Assembly: GCF_001999965.1 (NCBI RefSeq)
Contig: NZ_CP019646.1
Location: 1,426,001-1,490,000, forward strand
From: Limihaloglobus sulfuriphilus
Lineage (GTDB): Bacteria > Planctomycetota > Phycisphaerae > Sedimentisphaerales > Sedimentisphaeraceae
Reading direction: 5' to 3'
Length of the DNA: 64,000 nucleotides
Shown: in pieces, positions 49,967-59,670 of the stretch
How the letters are laid out: each line of letters begins with the position of its first letter
Position numbering within the stretch: position 1 is the first letter of the stretch
The notes under the pieces: generated by a model
Database searches by the model: none
Told to the model about the DNA's origin: nothing
The model's input: the letters and a program-made list of their open reading frames with translations, nothing else
Program-made: the position numbers and the translations under genes

Positions 49967-51154
49967 ATGAAAATTAGCCAAAGAGCACAAGCCGTTCCGG
50001 CTTCAGCAACAATGCTGGTAGCTACTCGCGCAAAAGAAATGAAAGCACAAGGCATCGACGTTGTCAGTTATGGCGCCGGCGAACCGGATTTTGACACACC
50101 TCAATACATAAAAGACGCGGCAATCAAAGCTATAAATGACGGCAAAACAGGCTACACAGCAACTCCGGGAATACCCGAACTGAAAAAAGCCATTTGCGAA
50201 AAGCTCAAAGCTGAAAACAATCTCGACTACACCCCTGAACAGATAATATGCAATATCGGAGCAAAACACTCTATATACGAAGCCTTCCAGGCTATACTTG
50301 ATGATGGCGATGAAGTTATTATGCCTGCTCCGTACTGGGTAACATATCCAGAGGCAATCAAACTTGCAGGAGGAACACCAAAAGTCATAAACGGAGACCC
50401 GTCAAACAGTTATAAAGTTACTCCAGAACAGCTCAAAAATGCCCTTACAGATAAGACAGCGGCATTTTTGCTGAACTCGCCCAACAACCCCGGCGGCTTC
50501 TGCTATACACCTGATGAGCTCAAAGAGCTGGCCAAAGTGCTTGAAGGAACAAATGTAACAGTAGTTTCTGACGAGATTTACGAACGCCTTGTTTACGGTA
50601 ATACACAGTTTATAAGTTTCGCCGCTCTCAGCGACGATGCCTTCAGCAGGACAATTACTATAAACGGTTTCAGCAAGGCATTCGCCATGACCGGATGGCG
50701 TCTGGGATACACTGCCGGCCCGCTGCAGATTATAAAGGCTATGGGCAAACTCCAGTCACATATGACGCAGAATCCGGTTAGTTTTGTCCAGTATGCCGCT
50801 GTTGAAGCACTCAAAGACCCGGACGGCGTTGTAGAACAGATGCGGCTGGAATTTGAGAAACGCGGCGGACATATGTCAAAACGCTTAAAGGCGATTGAGG
50901 GATTCATCTGCCCGGAACCGACAGGCGCGTTTTACTGCTTCCCTGATGTAAGTCACTATTACGGCAAGACTATTGGCGGCGTTGAGATAACCGACAGTAT
51001 GACATTTGCTCAGACTCTGCTCGAACAGGCGAACGTAGCGATTGTTCCCGGCGGGGCTTTCGGGTGTGACAACAATGTACGACTCAGCTTTGCCTGCTCA
51101 ATGGAACAGATAGACAAAGGAATTGACAGGATTCAAGATTGGCTCAAGAGCTGA
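49967..51154 (+). CDS. Aspartate aminotransferase-like PLP enzyme (class I, AAT-Ib type)
   Basis: The 395-residue fold type I aminotransferase has SYGAGEPDFDTP at the N-terminus, NSPNNPGG in the middle, the PLP lysine in NGFSKAFAMTGWRLGY and the substrate arginine near VRLSFACS. This 1-beta group includes aspartate/prephenate-accepting enzymes, so it could also supply the aromatic transamination that is absent from the aro block; that is inference. An intrinsic terminator follows at 51,189. Confidence 0.9.
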   Translation: MKISQRAQAVPASATMLVATRAKEMKAQGIDVVSYGAGEPDFDTPQYIKDAAIKAINDGKTGYTATPGIPELKKAICEKLKAENNLDYTPEQIICNIGAKHSIYEAFQAILDDGDEVIMPAPYWVTYPEAIKLAGGTPKVINGDPSNSYKVTPEQLKNALTDKTAAFLLNSPNNPGGFCYTPDELKELAKVLEGTNVTVVSDEIYERLVYGNTQFISFAALSDDAFSRTITINGFSKAFAMTGWRLGYTAGPLQIIKAMGKLQSHMTQNPVSFVQYAAVEALKDPDGVVEQMRLEFEKRGGHMSKRLKAIEGFICPEPTGAFYCFPDVSHYYGKTIGGVEITDSMTFAQTLLEQANVAIVPGGAFGCDNNVRLSFACSMEQIDKGIDRIQDWLKS

Positions 51155-51188
51155 CACAAGTCAAAGTGATATTTTAATCAAAACCGAT

Positions 51189-51218
51189 AAGGGAGCATCA
51201 GAAATGCTCCCTTTTTTT
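51189..51218 (+). terminator. Intrinsic terminator after the aminotransferase gene
   Basis: AAGGGAGCAT (51189-51198) and ATGCTCCCTT (51204-51213) pair around a CAGAA loop, followed by T to 51218. Confidence 0.92.
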
Positions 51219-51447
51219 ATAAGCCGGCCTTGTGGTTTTACTGATTCCGAAGCTCTAAACAGCATGTTTTATATACAGCGGCATAGCGGCAGCGAAGAGA
51301 TGGGGACATAATATTTTTTGAATTCTCTTGACTTTAAACTGTCAAAACATAATTCTATTGCACTAAAAGAAATAAATTATGTTGCTTGCTTAAAGCACAA
51401 AAGATTTTTATCTACTTGTAAAATTTAGAGTTACATCTGGAATACCA

Positions 51448-53805
51448 ATGGCGGAAAAAAACAGCACAAAAGCGCTGGTAGTCGTAGAGTCACCGGCCAA
51501 AGCGAAAACTATAAACAAATACCTTGGTTCGAACTTCGAGGTAAAAGCCTCTGTTGGCCATATCCGTGACCTTCCGAGCAAAGGACTTAACGTTGATATA
51601 GAAAACAACTTTGAGCCTACGTATGACATTATGCCCGGAAAGAAGCGGACACTCAACTCACTCAAGAGTGCGGCGAAAAAATGCGACACACTATACCTGG
51701 CAACTGACCTTGACCGCGAGGGAGAGGCAATAGCCTGGCATATCAGCGAGATGTTAAAGTTTGATCCGGAAAAAACGTATCGTGTTGTATTTAACGCAAT
51801 TACAAAGAAATCTATACAGGATGCATTTTCAGAGCCCGGCAAACTGAACATGAACAAGGTAATGGCTCAACAGGCCAGGCGAATCCTTGACCGAATTGTT
51901 GGGTATCAGATCAGCCCGCTGCTGTGGAAAAAGGTAAGCAAGGGACTTAGTGCCGGCAGGGTACAATCAGTCGCGGTTAAAATGGTGGTTGAGCGTGAGC
52001 GAGAGATTCGGGCATTTAACCCCAAGCCATACTGGCTGATACCGGCGGTATTCACCACTGACTTAAATTTAGACTGTTCAGAAATCTGGAAACAGTTTCT
52101 CGGTGATGACGAGAAAAACCGCCCCACTGTTTCAGACCAGAATAAATGGCTCTCTGAGCATGATGCCTTCAGAGCAGAACTTAAGGAAATCAACGGCCAA
52201 AAATTTGTCCCGGAAGATAAAGACCTGGCTTTCACCGCCTACGAGATACTCAAAGGGGCGGATTTTAAGGTCTCTGACTATAAAACCAAACAAACCCAGT
52301 CCCGCCCGGCTCCGCCATTTATAACATCTTCGCTTCAGCAGACCGCCGCGAATAAACTGGGATTCGCGACCAAACGAACCATGCGTCTGGCGCAAAACCT
52401 TTACGAAGGTATCGAACTGGGGGCAATGGGCTCTGTCGGTCTTATTACATACATGCGAAGCGACAGCACTTACATCTCACCAGAAGCCTTTAACGCGGCA
52501 AGAACTTTTATAGGCAAAGAGTTTGGCGACGAATATGTCCCCGAAAAACCGAATTTCTTCACCTCCGCCAAGAATGCTCAGCAGGCTCACGAAGCTATCC
52601 GCCCCACCGACCCTGCTCTGAGCCCTGAATTTGTAAAACCTCACTTAACGGCTGAACAATACAAACTTTATGACCTTATATGGCGCAGGTTTGTGGCTTG
52701 CCAGATGTCCAACGCTAAATGGAATATTACCACAATAGATATCAAGGCCCAAAACAGCGGCAAAACAGGTCTTTACCGCTCTGCCGGAAGGCAGCTTGTA
52801 TTTGACGGCTTTACAAAAGTCTGGCACACAAGCTCCAACGAACAGAGAATACCCGAATTAGAAACAGACCAACAGCTCAGGCCCGTTGATATAAGTCTTG
52901 ATGAAAAATGGACAAAACCGCCGGCAAGATACACTGAAGGTTCACTGGTAAAAGCCCTGGAAAACCAGGGGATTGGCAGGCCAAGTACTTATGCCAGCAT
53001 TATCTCCACAATTCAGGACAGAAATTATGTTGAACAGCGAGAACGAAAGTTTCACGCTACTGACCTTGGTGAAGTCGTCACAGATAAACTCAGCGAGTTT
53101 TTCCCGCAAATCATGGACATGGACTTCACCAGGCTTATGGAGCAGAAACTCGACAACATTGAAGACCAGCACAGCAACTGGGTCGGAGTACTGAATGACT
53201 TCTACGGGCCATTCAAAGAGAACCTCGACAACGCCCTTGAGCAGATGAAGCACGCAAAGGCTGAAACCCAGCCAAGCGACTATAAATGCCCTGAGTGCGG
53301 CGCTGAGCTGGTGTATCGTTTCGGCAGAAACGGAAGATTCCTGAGCTGCTCAACCTATCCTGAATGCAAATTCGCGGCTCCGGTAGATAAAGACGGCAAG
53401 ATATTAGAAGAAAAACCATCCGGCATAAAATGCCCGAACTGCGGCAAAAACATGATTGAGAAGAACGGCCGTTACGGCAAATTCCTCGGCTGTGAGGATT
53501 ATCCTCAGTGCAAAACCATTATGCGTATAGGAAAAGACGGCAACCCCGTGCCGCCCAAGGCCCCGCCGGAGCCTACCGGTATAAAGTGCTATAAATGCGC
53601 AAAAGGCGAGCTGGTTATCCGTGACAGTAAAAGAGGTAAATTCCTGGGCTGCAACAAGTTCCCCCGCTGCCGGACAATCGTGAAACTCGATCATCTTGAA
53701 AAACTCAAAGAACTTCAGGCTGCCGGTAAATGGCCGCCCGAAAACGAAGAGAAGGCAAAAGAGATACTCAAAGCAAATGCAGACGCTGCGAAAAAAGAAG
53801 AGTGA
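51448..53805 (+). CDS. topA: DNA topoisomerase I with three C-terminal zinc ribbons
   Basis: The 785-residue type IA topoisomerase has the TOPRIM domain (VVVESPAKAKTINKYLG, YLATDLDREGEAIAWH), the active-site tyrosine in GLITYMRSDSTYIS, and GIGRPSTYASIISTIQDRNY. Three C-terminal Cys4 modules follow, each about 50 residues: KCPECGAELV, KCPNCGKNMI and KCYKCAKGEL, with the matching FLGC...C pairs. It relaxes negative supercoils. It is intact and monocistronic. Confidence 0.97.
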   Translation: MAEKNSTKALVVVESPAKAKTINKYLGSNFEVKASVGHIRDLPSKGLNVDIENNFEPTYDIMPGKKRTLNSLKSAAKKCDTLYLATDLDREGEAIAWHISEMLKFDPEKTYRVVFNAITKKSIQDAFSEPGKLNMNKVMAQQARRILDRIVGYQISPLLWKKVSKGLSAGRVQSVAVKMVVEREREIRAFNPKPYWLIPAVFTTDLNLDCSEIWKQFLGDDEKNRPTVSDQNKWLSEHDAFRAELKEINGQKFVPEDKDLAFTAYEILKGADFKVSDYKTKQTQSRPAPPFITSSLQQTAANKLGFATKRTMRLAQNLYEGIELGAMGSVGLITYMRSDSTYISPEAFNAARTFIGKEFGDEYVPEKPNFFTSAKNAQQAHEAIRPTDPALSPEFVKPHLTAEQYKLYDLIWRRFVACQMSNAKWNITTIDIKAQNSGKTGLYRSAGRQLVFDGFTKVWHTSSNEQRIPELETDQQLRPVDISLDEKWTKPPARYTEGSLVKALENQGIGRPSTYASIISTIQDRNYVEQRERKFHATDLGEVVTDKLSEFFPQIMDMDFTRLMEQKLDNIEDQHSNWVGVLNDFYGPFKENLDNALEQMKHAKAETQPSDYKCPECGAELVYRFGRNGRFLSCSTYPECKFAAPVDKDGKILEEKPSGIKCPNCGKNMIEKNGRYGKFLGCEDYPQCKTIMRIGKDGNPVPPKAPPEPTGIKCYKCAKGELVIRDSKRGKFLGCNKFPRCRTIVKLDHLEKLKELQAAGKWPPENEEKAKEILKANADAAKKEE

Positions 53806-53832
53806 GGCTCTTAGGAGAAACGAATAACTCGT

Positions 53833-54402
53833 TTACCACCATTGAGTTATTCGGTAATCCCGAAGTTTTCGATCTGTAATTTTCGAACTGATCAAAGTGT
53901 ATTTATCCAGCTCTTTCCAAAAGCGTTTGCTGTGGTTTGGATGTTTTGTGTGAACCAGCTCATGAAGGATCACATAGTCCCTTAAATCTCCGGGTAATTC
54001 CGCTAAGGCTATATTAATACTAATGTTACCTGAAGACGAACAACTCCCCCACATGGTTCGCTGATTTCTGATTGTGAGTTTTTTATATTTAAAGCCGTAT
54101 TTCTTAGCGAGGTAAACAAACCTGTCGGCCAGTTTTTTGGCTTCAACAGGCATTCTCGCCAAACGCATATTTACGTCACGCTGGGTATCAACGCCTTTGG
54201 CAGTCAGTTCTTTGATATTAGAATTTATTTTTGTTGCTATTGAGACAACAAAATCCCTCGCCTGGCTGTAGCTATTCCACAACGGAACAGAGACTTTAAC
54301 ACAGTTATGTTCTGTAGTTACAACAATCCGCCTTGCCCTGCGGTTTCTACGAAAAAAAACCGGCACCGGAATGCCGGGAAGATGTTCTGTTTTCAGTTTC
54401 AT
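53833..54402 (-). CDS. YgjP-like metallopeptidase, second copy
   Basis: The 189-residue protein carries VILHELVHTKHPNHSKRFW with the HExxH zinc motif, and RTMWGSCSSSGNISINIALAELP, the YgjP signature. It is shorter than the island copy at 7,911 and not in a restriction locus. ATG 54402 is chosen because the longer frame adds a hydrophobic stretch unlike the family. It converges with topA; a 10-bp stem (53821-53830 with 53844-53853) spans the junction. Confidence 0.85.
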   Translation of the reverse strand: MKLKTEHLPGIPVPVFFRRNRRARRIVVTTEHNCVKVSVPLWNSYSQARDFVVSIATKINSNIKELTAKGVDTQRDVNMRLARMPVEAKKLADRFVYLAKKYGFKYKKLTIRNQRTMWGSCSSSGNISINIALAELPGDLRDYVILHELVHTKHPNHSKRFWKELDKYTLISSKITDRKLRDYRITQWW

Positions 54403-54482
54403 GAGCTCATAATATATTTTAAGCAGAAAAACTAACAAGATAAAATATTGAAAAATGTTCATTAAAATATAGAATATAATTT

Positions 54483-55304
54483 ATGATTAAAAATCGCCTG
54501 ATATGGTTTGCAGATTTCGTTGATTCTCATCTTTGCGAAGATGAATTTATCAATCGAAATATAGAGCTTAAAAGAGAACACACCAAAATGGTGTGCCTTG
54601 AAATGCAGCGGCTCTGTGAAATTCTCAAACTGGATCCCCGCTTAACAGAGCTGGCTATGATAACGGCCCTGTATCATGATTTAGGCAGATTTCCTCAAAT
54701 AGTCGAATATCGGACTTTCAGCGACCCGCAAAGCTGCTGTCATGCAACTGAATCAATAAATGTCATGAACCGCAACTCACTTCTCGAGGGGCTTGACGAG
54801 ACAGACTCAAATGCGATAAAAACAGCGGTAAAACTTCATAACAAGCTCGACTTTGATACTGAATCGCTCGACGAGAAACAACTGCTTCTAACCAGAATGA
54901 TCCGTGATGCCGATAAGATAGATATATACCGCGTCATATCTGAAGCGTACCATGAGTACCTGAAAGACCCTCAATCTTATAACCGCGCAATCGGATTTGG
55001 AGATTTCGAACAGAAAAAGGCCACCCCAGAGATAGCCGCCGCGGTGATCAAGGGCAAGCCCGTCTTATATGCCGGCGTGAAAACGTTCACCGACAGAAAG
55101 CTGCTGCATTTGGGCTGGCTGTTCCAGATACACTATGATGCTGCCCTTAATAGAATACACTCAAGGGGTTATATAAAAATGCTTCTTGAGAGCCTTCCCG
55201 ATTGCCCGCTTTGCTGCAAGGTCAGAACCACAGTTGAAAGTTATGTGAAAAATCGGCTGGCCCTCTCTGCCGGTATTTATGAACAGAAACAAAAAATAAC
55301 TTGA
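54483..55304 (+). CDS. HD-domain phosphohydrolase-like protein
   Basis: The 273-residue protein has an HD metal motif: His33 in KREHTK, His65-Asp66 in ALYHDLGRFPQ, HATES and the Asp in IRDADKIDIYR. HD proteins hydrolyse nucleotides or phosphoester bonds. Homologs are common, but the substrate here is not evident. It sits between the YgjP gene, which is divergent, and the STAS gene, 65 bp downstream. Confidence 0.85.
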   Translation: MIKNRLIWFADFVDSHLCEDEFINRNIELKREHTKMVCLEMQRLCEILKLDPRLTELAMITALYHDLGRFPQIVEYRTFSDPQSCCHATESINVMNRNSLLEGLDETDSNAIKTAVKLHNKLDFDTESLDEKQLLLTRMIRDADKIDIYRVISEAYHEYLKDPQSYNRAIGFGDFEQKKATPEIAAAVIKGKPVLYAGVKTFTDRKLLHLGWLFQIHYDAALNRIHSRGYIKMLLESLPDCPLCCKVRTTVESYVKNRLALSAGIYEQKQKIT

Positions 55305-55369
55305 CATTTACGCATTATACCGGATAGTATTCTAACTGTAATAATATTTTAGTACCGGAGTTATATACA

Positions 55370-55738
55370 ATGAATTCCTCAAATGGATTAGTGAGAATTT
55401 TCAATAAAGATCAGATTGTCATAGTAAGTTTGAACTGTAAAAAACTTCTTGAAGAAGAACACATCAACTCTGTACGCGACTCGATACTTGGCGCTATCGG
55501 GGCGGCGCCGGTTCCAAAGGTTCTTATTGATTTTGACGAAGTAGAGTTTCTTTCGAGTGCGATGCTTGGAGCACTTATAAAAATAAACGCCGCAGTCAAT
55601 GAGAAAAAAGGCAAACTCGCTCTTTGTAATATCGAGGATAACATCGCGCAAATTTTCAAAATAACCGCCCTGGAAAAAATATTCGACATCTACGACGAGC
55701 CGGAAGAAGCCTTAACCAGTTTAGAAAACCAGAGTTAG
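55370..55738 (+). CDS. STAS-domain anti-sigma factor antagonist
   Basis: This 122-residue single-domain protein has the STAS fold; the phosphorylated Ser lies in FDEVEFLSSAMLGALIKI. Length matches RsbV/SpoIIAA proteins (about 110-120). It is followed 10 bp later by an anti-sigma kinase gene, and in this pathway unphosphorylated antagonist binds the kinase and frees a sigma factor. Confidence 0.9.
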   Translation: MNSSNGLVRIFNKDQIVIVSLNCKKLLEEEHINSVRDSILGAIGAAPVPKVLIDFDEVEFLSSAMLGALIKINAAVNEKKGKLALCNIEDNIAQIFKITALEKIFDIYDEPEEALTSLENQS

Positions 55739-55748
55739 AACAGAACTT

Positions 55749-56177
55749 ATGCCGTCTGCCATGAAGACAGTCTCTAAAACCCTTGAACTAAGGTATCCGG
55801 TTAAATATACCCGGCTTTATGAGTCTATACTCTCAGAGCTCGACGAAAGCACCTACTCTCCTGAGGACCGTTTTGCTTTAGAGCTTGTGCTTGACGAAGC
55901 CATCACCAACGCAGTTAAGCACGGCAATAAGAACGACCCTGATAAAAAGGTTACCGTATCGTATTCGATCACTCCCAAACAGTTTGAAATAGAGATTACA
56001 GACGAGGGACCCGGCTTTGAGATAGAGGATCTGCCCGACCCGAGACGCGAAGAAAACCTATTTAAAACCTCAGGGCGCGGCGTTTTGCTTATGAAAGCCT
56101 ACATGGACAAGGTCAAATTCAACAAAAAAGGCAATTCTGTCAGAATGGTTAAACGCGCTGCAAATTACCATGAATGA
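55749..56177 (+). CDS. RsbW-like anti-sigma factor (serine kinase, HATPase_c)
   Basis: The 142-residue GHKL ATPase has the N-box LVLDEAITNAVKHGNK and G1 region ITDEGPGFEIEDLPDP and a final GRGVLLMKAYMD. It should bind a sigma factor and phosphorylate the STAS partner next door. No sigma factor gene is visible nearby, so its target is elsewhere. A GATCAG/CTGATC hairpin lies just after the stop (56176-56215). Confidence 0.9.
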   Translation: MPSAMKTVSKTLELRYPVKYTRLYESILSELDESTYSPEDRFALELVLDEAITNAVKHGNKNDPDKKVTVSYSITPKQFEIEITDEGPGFEIEDLPDPRREENLFKTSGRGVLLMKAYMDKVKFNKKGNSVRMVKRAANYHE

Positions 56178-56370
56178 TCAGAACGGCGGTAAAATCACCG
56201 CAAGCCGCCCTGATCTGCGGGAAAACCTGAAATAGCCAAACAGCAGCTTTGCCGCTCAAATATTAAATCAAGGTTAAAATCTTGGTTTGTAGTTTGCCAA
56301 ACACCAACTCTTGTATTATAATATCCTGGTTTAAATTAGTATTCAATTTATTCTAAAGGACTTTTAAACA

Positions 56371-57819
56371 TTGAAATTTCAAGTATTTAAGAACGGCAGC
56401 CCTGCACAGGAGTTAAACCTGGAAGGCAGTTACATATTCAGCCATGATAACTATCTCCTGCGCGACTCTTCGCTGATACAGTACGAACGGGAGGTTCTCG
56501 CGGCGGACTGCACCGGCTCAGAAACCGCCGCTCTGTGCCTGCCCTGGGATATTGAAGGCATAGGCACGATAATGCTGCCGACAACCAGGCTGCTGCGTCA
56601 ACCAGGCTGTTATAACCTCAACATTGAGCTGGCCCGCGCACGGCTGATGCTTATAATATCCAAAATTGAGGACTACTCTGAAATTGAGATGTCCGAATCA
56701 ATGATAAAATACTTTGATAACGCCAAGAAATCTTTCGTCGATGCCATAAAATCATCGGCTAATCCCCAGGAAGCGTCGGTACATGCCGACCGTTCCCTGA
56801 TAAACGCACTGCATTTCTCTGAGAAACTGGCGATTGTTCAGGCAGAAAACGGCTTCAGGAAACGTCAAAAACTTTCAAACTACGGCAAAGACTACTTTGG
56901 CTGCAAACTTGAAGTTGAACACGTTAAAAAATCTCCGCAATACTTGAAAAAAGTTATAAACGCTTTCGGCAGGGTGGAAATCCCCCTTAACTGGAGAGAA
57001 ATAGAGAAAACACCAGGACAATATGACTTCGGGAGCTTAGAAAAGATCATCAAAGTACTCTCCTCCAGCAAAGGCATTAAAATCACTGCCGGCCCCCTTG
57101 TTTCCTTTGAAAAAGAGTGCATTCCTGACTGGCTCCAGCAAAAGGACGCTTCATTTGCAGACATACAGGAAGCGGCATACGGATATATCTCTGAATGCCT
57201 GGGCAGATTCCGTAACTTTGTAGATCAGTGGATCGTTCTCAAAGGCATAAACTGCAAAAACTGCCTCAAATTCAGCCTTGACGAGATTCTCGAGATAACC
57301 CGTTCGGCGTTCATCGCGGCAAGAAACGGCGACAGCTCCGGGAAACTTATTCAAATCTGCGACCCCTGGGGCAGCAGCGAATCGGTATCCTATGACAATA
57401 TCCCGCCGCTGGTTTTCCTTGAAATGCTGATCCAGCAGAACATCTGGTTTGACGGCATCTCGCTTGACCTGGATATATGGAACCGCTGCAAGTATCCCGC
57501 TGTAAGAGATTTACTGCAGATTTCCTCCAAGATAGACAGTTTTACCAATCTTGGCCGCCAGATATATGTCTCAGAGCTCAAGGCTCCAAGGCAATCAGAC
57601 AGTATCTATTACGGATACTGGGAAAAAGAATGGTCCCAGGATATCCAGGCTAAATGGCTGGAATATGTTTACAAAATAGCCCTGAGTAAACCATCTGTCG
57701 CCGGAGTTTCATATTCTGCCGCAGTAGCAAACAGCAACAGGCCTTCTTGCGGAATCCTAAGCAAGAATTACGATGTGTCCAAAGCGTATAAGAAAATCCT
57801 AAAACTGCAGAAACTTTAA
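56371..57819 (+). CDS. GH10-like TIM-barrel protein without signal peptide
   Basis: The 482-residue product starts at TTG 56371, with AAAGGA upstream. The first ~150 residues are of unknown fold. From about 180 onward it resembles glycoside hydrolase family 10 (YFGCKLEVEHVKKSPQY, INAFGRVEIPLNWREIEKTPGQYDFG, VDQWIVLKGINC, WFDGISLDLDIW, IYVSELKAP). The GH10 acid/base position (NE in WDVVNE) is replaced by a VLKG-like segment, so catalysis is doubtful. No export signal is seen. It is followed by the ComEA-like gene 3 bp later. Confidence 0.7.
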   Translation: MKFQVFKNGSPAQELNLEGSYIFSHDNYLLRDSSLIQYEREVLAADCTGSETAALCLPWDIEGIGTIMLPTTRLLRQPGCYNLNIELARARLMLIISKIEDYSEIEMSESMIKYFDNAKKSFVDAIKSSANPQEASVHADRSLINALHFSEKLAIVQAENGFRKRQKLSNYGKDYFGCKLEVEHVKKSPQYLKKVINAFGRVEIPLNWREIEKTPGQYDFGSLEKIIKVLSSSKGIKITAGPLVSFEKECIPDWLQQKDASFADIQEAAYGYISECLGRFRNFVDQWIVLKGINCKNCLKFSLDEILEITRSAFIAARNGDSSGKLIQICDPWGSSESVSYDNIPPLVFLEMLIQQNIWFDGISLDLDIWNRCKYPAVRDLLQISSKIDSFTNLGRQIYVSELKAPRQSDSIYYGYWEKEWSQDIQAKWLEYVYKIALSKPSVAGVSYSAAVANSNRPSCGILSKNYDVSKAYKKILKLQKL

Positions 57820-57822
57820 AAA

Positions 57823-58176
57823 ATGTCTGTCGCAATTAAAGGCAAAACAATTACAGAAACCGCCCTTTTGGCTCTTTCGGCCGTTATGTTCGCCTCGGCC
57901 GCGGCGTTCTTTTACTTTCCAGTTTCAGACAGCGGCCCGGACCCGGAGGGTTTATCTGAACTTGACATCAATGAAGCCGGACTGACACAGCTTGAGCTTA
58001 TTGAAGGCATCGGCCCCGCGACGGCAGCCGCAATAATAAAGTATAGAGACGAAATATCAGAAACAGGGAAGTTTCAAAATGCCGATGAGCTTATTAACGT
58101 CAAAGGTATTGGAGAAGTAAAAGCACGGACAATTGCGGAAATCGCGGCTTTTAAAGCGAGAAATAAACGCAAATAG
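57823..58176 (+). CDS. ComEA-like helix-hairpin-helix protein
   Basis: The 117-residue protein has one N-terminal membrane helix (about 14-34) and a C-terminal HhH pair: DINEAGLTQLELIEGIGPATAAAIIKYR (in two parts) and LINVKGIGEVKARTIAEI. This is the ComEA/competence-type fold that binds double-stranded DNA at the membrane. Uptake of DNA is possible but other genes for it are not in view. It abuts the GH10-like gene and may form a unit with the following two genes. Confidence 0.85.
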   Translation: MSVAIKGKTITETALLALSAVMFASAAAFFYFPVSDSGPDPEGLSELDINEAGLTQLELIEGIGPATAAAIIKYRDEISETGKFQNADELINVKGIGEVKARTIAEIAAFKARNKRK

Positions 58177-58190
58177 AAATTCAGACTTAT

Positions 58191-58679
58191 ATGGCAGATT
58201 GGGAAATAAAAAAAACAACAGGCTTCTGTTACGGAACACAGCGGGAACTCGAACCGGGGGAGGAGTATTTCGCAGTGTTAACCGAAAACGAAGACGGCAA
58301 TCTTGAGCGGCGGGATTTCAGCAGGAAATACTGGATGGAGAATCAGCTTCAGGTATTTTATTTCTGGAAAAGCCGCATACCGCTGCCGGATGAAAACAAA
58401 AAAACTTTTATTGATGATGAGATGCTGCTGGCATTCTATGAGCGGCTAAGCGATGAAGAAAATGAAGAAAAAATCAACTTCAGGTACATACTCGCTTTGA
58501 TACTGATGCGAAAAAGGATTTTAAAATATCAGAACTCTCAAAGCTCTGACGGCGTAGAGATATGGAATATGAGAACAGCCGGAACAAATAAAACATCAAA
58601 ACTCATAAAACCTGAATTAAGCCCTGAGCGGATTGACGCTCTGACAGAAAACATCCGGGAGGTGCTTCTTGAAGATTAA
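58191..58679 (+). CDS. Conserved protein of unknown function
   Basis: The 162-residue acidic protein starts MADWEIKKTTGFCYGTQREL. The first half is beta-rich (YFAVLTENEDGNLERRDFSR), the second helical (AFYERLSDEENEEKINFRYILALILMRKR in part). It overlaps the lipoprotein gene by 11 bp and follows the ComEA-like gene by 14 bp, so all three are co-transcribed. I think I remember similar proteins in planctomycetes but do not know a function. Confidence 0.6.
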   Translation: MADWEIKKTTGFCYGTQRELEPGEEYFAVLTENEDGNLERRDFSRKYWMENQLQVFYFWKSRIPLPDENKKTFIDDEMLLAFYERLSDEENEEKINFRYILALILMRKRILKYQNSQSSDGVEIWNMRTAGTNKTSKLIKPELSPERIDALTENIREVLLED

Positions 58680-59496
58680 AATAACTGTCTCCATACTTAT
58701 TTCCATATTTTTACTTGGCTGCGGCCAGCAGTTTGAAAAGAGTGAGCGAAAATACAACTCAAGCATGAATTTTCTTGCCAAACAAAAGGCCTCTGCCGTC
58801 CCATTCAAAGCCCAGGGCTCCGGACGTGCCGAATTTATCGACGCGGACGGTGAGAAAAACATGGAAAACATAACCAGAATCGATGTTATCTTCAACCCGC
58901 CCAACAAACTCTACGTCTCTATGGACCATCTGCTTCAAAAATCCGCTGTAAGTCTGGGCCTTACCGGTCATGAATTCTGGATCTGGAGCCGGTTCAGAGA
59001 CAGAAATGACATCTATTGGGGCCAGCAGAATATGCTGGTTATGGACAACCGGCTGCCGGTAGGACTGAGGCCGGAGGCTTTTCTTGAGTGCCTGGGACAT
59101 GTTAACTATGAAAAGGAAGAAGAGCTGTTCGTTTCTGACGAGTTATCAATCGGCATAGGCAACGGCCGGGGCCAAATGGTCAAGGCGCTGGAATTTTCGC
59201 CTGACGACCATACTTTAAGGAGAATTGGCTACTTTAACAGCGAAAACAATCTGATAATGCTTTGTGAGCTGGATGATTACCGTCCCGTCTCGCTTGAGAG
59301 TGAATATATCCTGCCCAGAAAAATACGGCTGTATTTCTACAAACGGCAGTCAGAACTTAGCATAAAGCTGGACAAGATAACCCTTGTGGACCCTGAAGAC
59401 GAAAAATACTCAAGGGCATTTAACATGCCTTCAAAAGACAGGGTAAAAGAAGTATATCTTCTCACGGAGTCAGGCGAGTTTATACAAGAGAAATAA
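58669..59496 (+). CDS. Predicted lipoprotein of unknown function
   Basis: The 275-residue protein has a lipoprotein signal, IFLLGCGQQ, with Cys18 as the lipidated residue. It starts TTG or a similar codon at 58669 with GGAGG a few bases upstream. The mature part is beta-rich (VMKALEFSPDDHTL, YILPRKIRLYFYKRQSELSIKLDKITLVD in parts), resembling LolA/LppX-like outer-membrane lipoprotein carriers in general style only. Role unknown. Confidence 0.65.
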   Translation: MKIKITVSILISIFLLGCGQQFEKSERKYNSSMNFLAKQKASAVPFKAQGSGRAEFIDADGEKNMENITRIDVIFNPPNKLYVSMDHLLQKSAVSLGLTGHEFWIWSRFRDRNDIYWGQQNMLVMDNRLPVGLRPEAFLECLGHVNYEKEEELFVSDELSIGIGNGRGQMVKALEFSPDDHTLRRIGYFNSENNLIMLCELDDYRPVSLESEYILPRKIRLYFYKRQSELSIKLDKITLVDPEDEKYSRAFNMPSKDRVKEVYLLTESGEFIQEK

Positions 59497-59670
59497 CCCG
59501 CCGGACTTTCACATAACAAACAGCTTTTACGAAAACTTATTCAGCAGGATTTTGGCATAATGAACTGTTTTCTGTCATAATACTGCTTATTTACCGCAGA
59601 TAATGAATTTCATTTGACAAATCTGATATATGAAATATAAATAAACTCCTGCTCATTACAAAATTTAAAA

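Noticed and set aside
56176-56215. Hairpin after the anti-sigma factor gene as a terminator
   Set aside because: The stems (GATCAG/CTGATC, GGCGG/CCGCC) are good, but no T-run follows on the plus strand.
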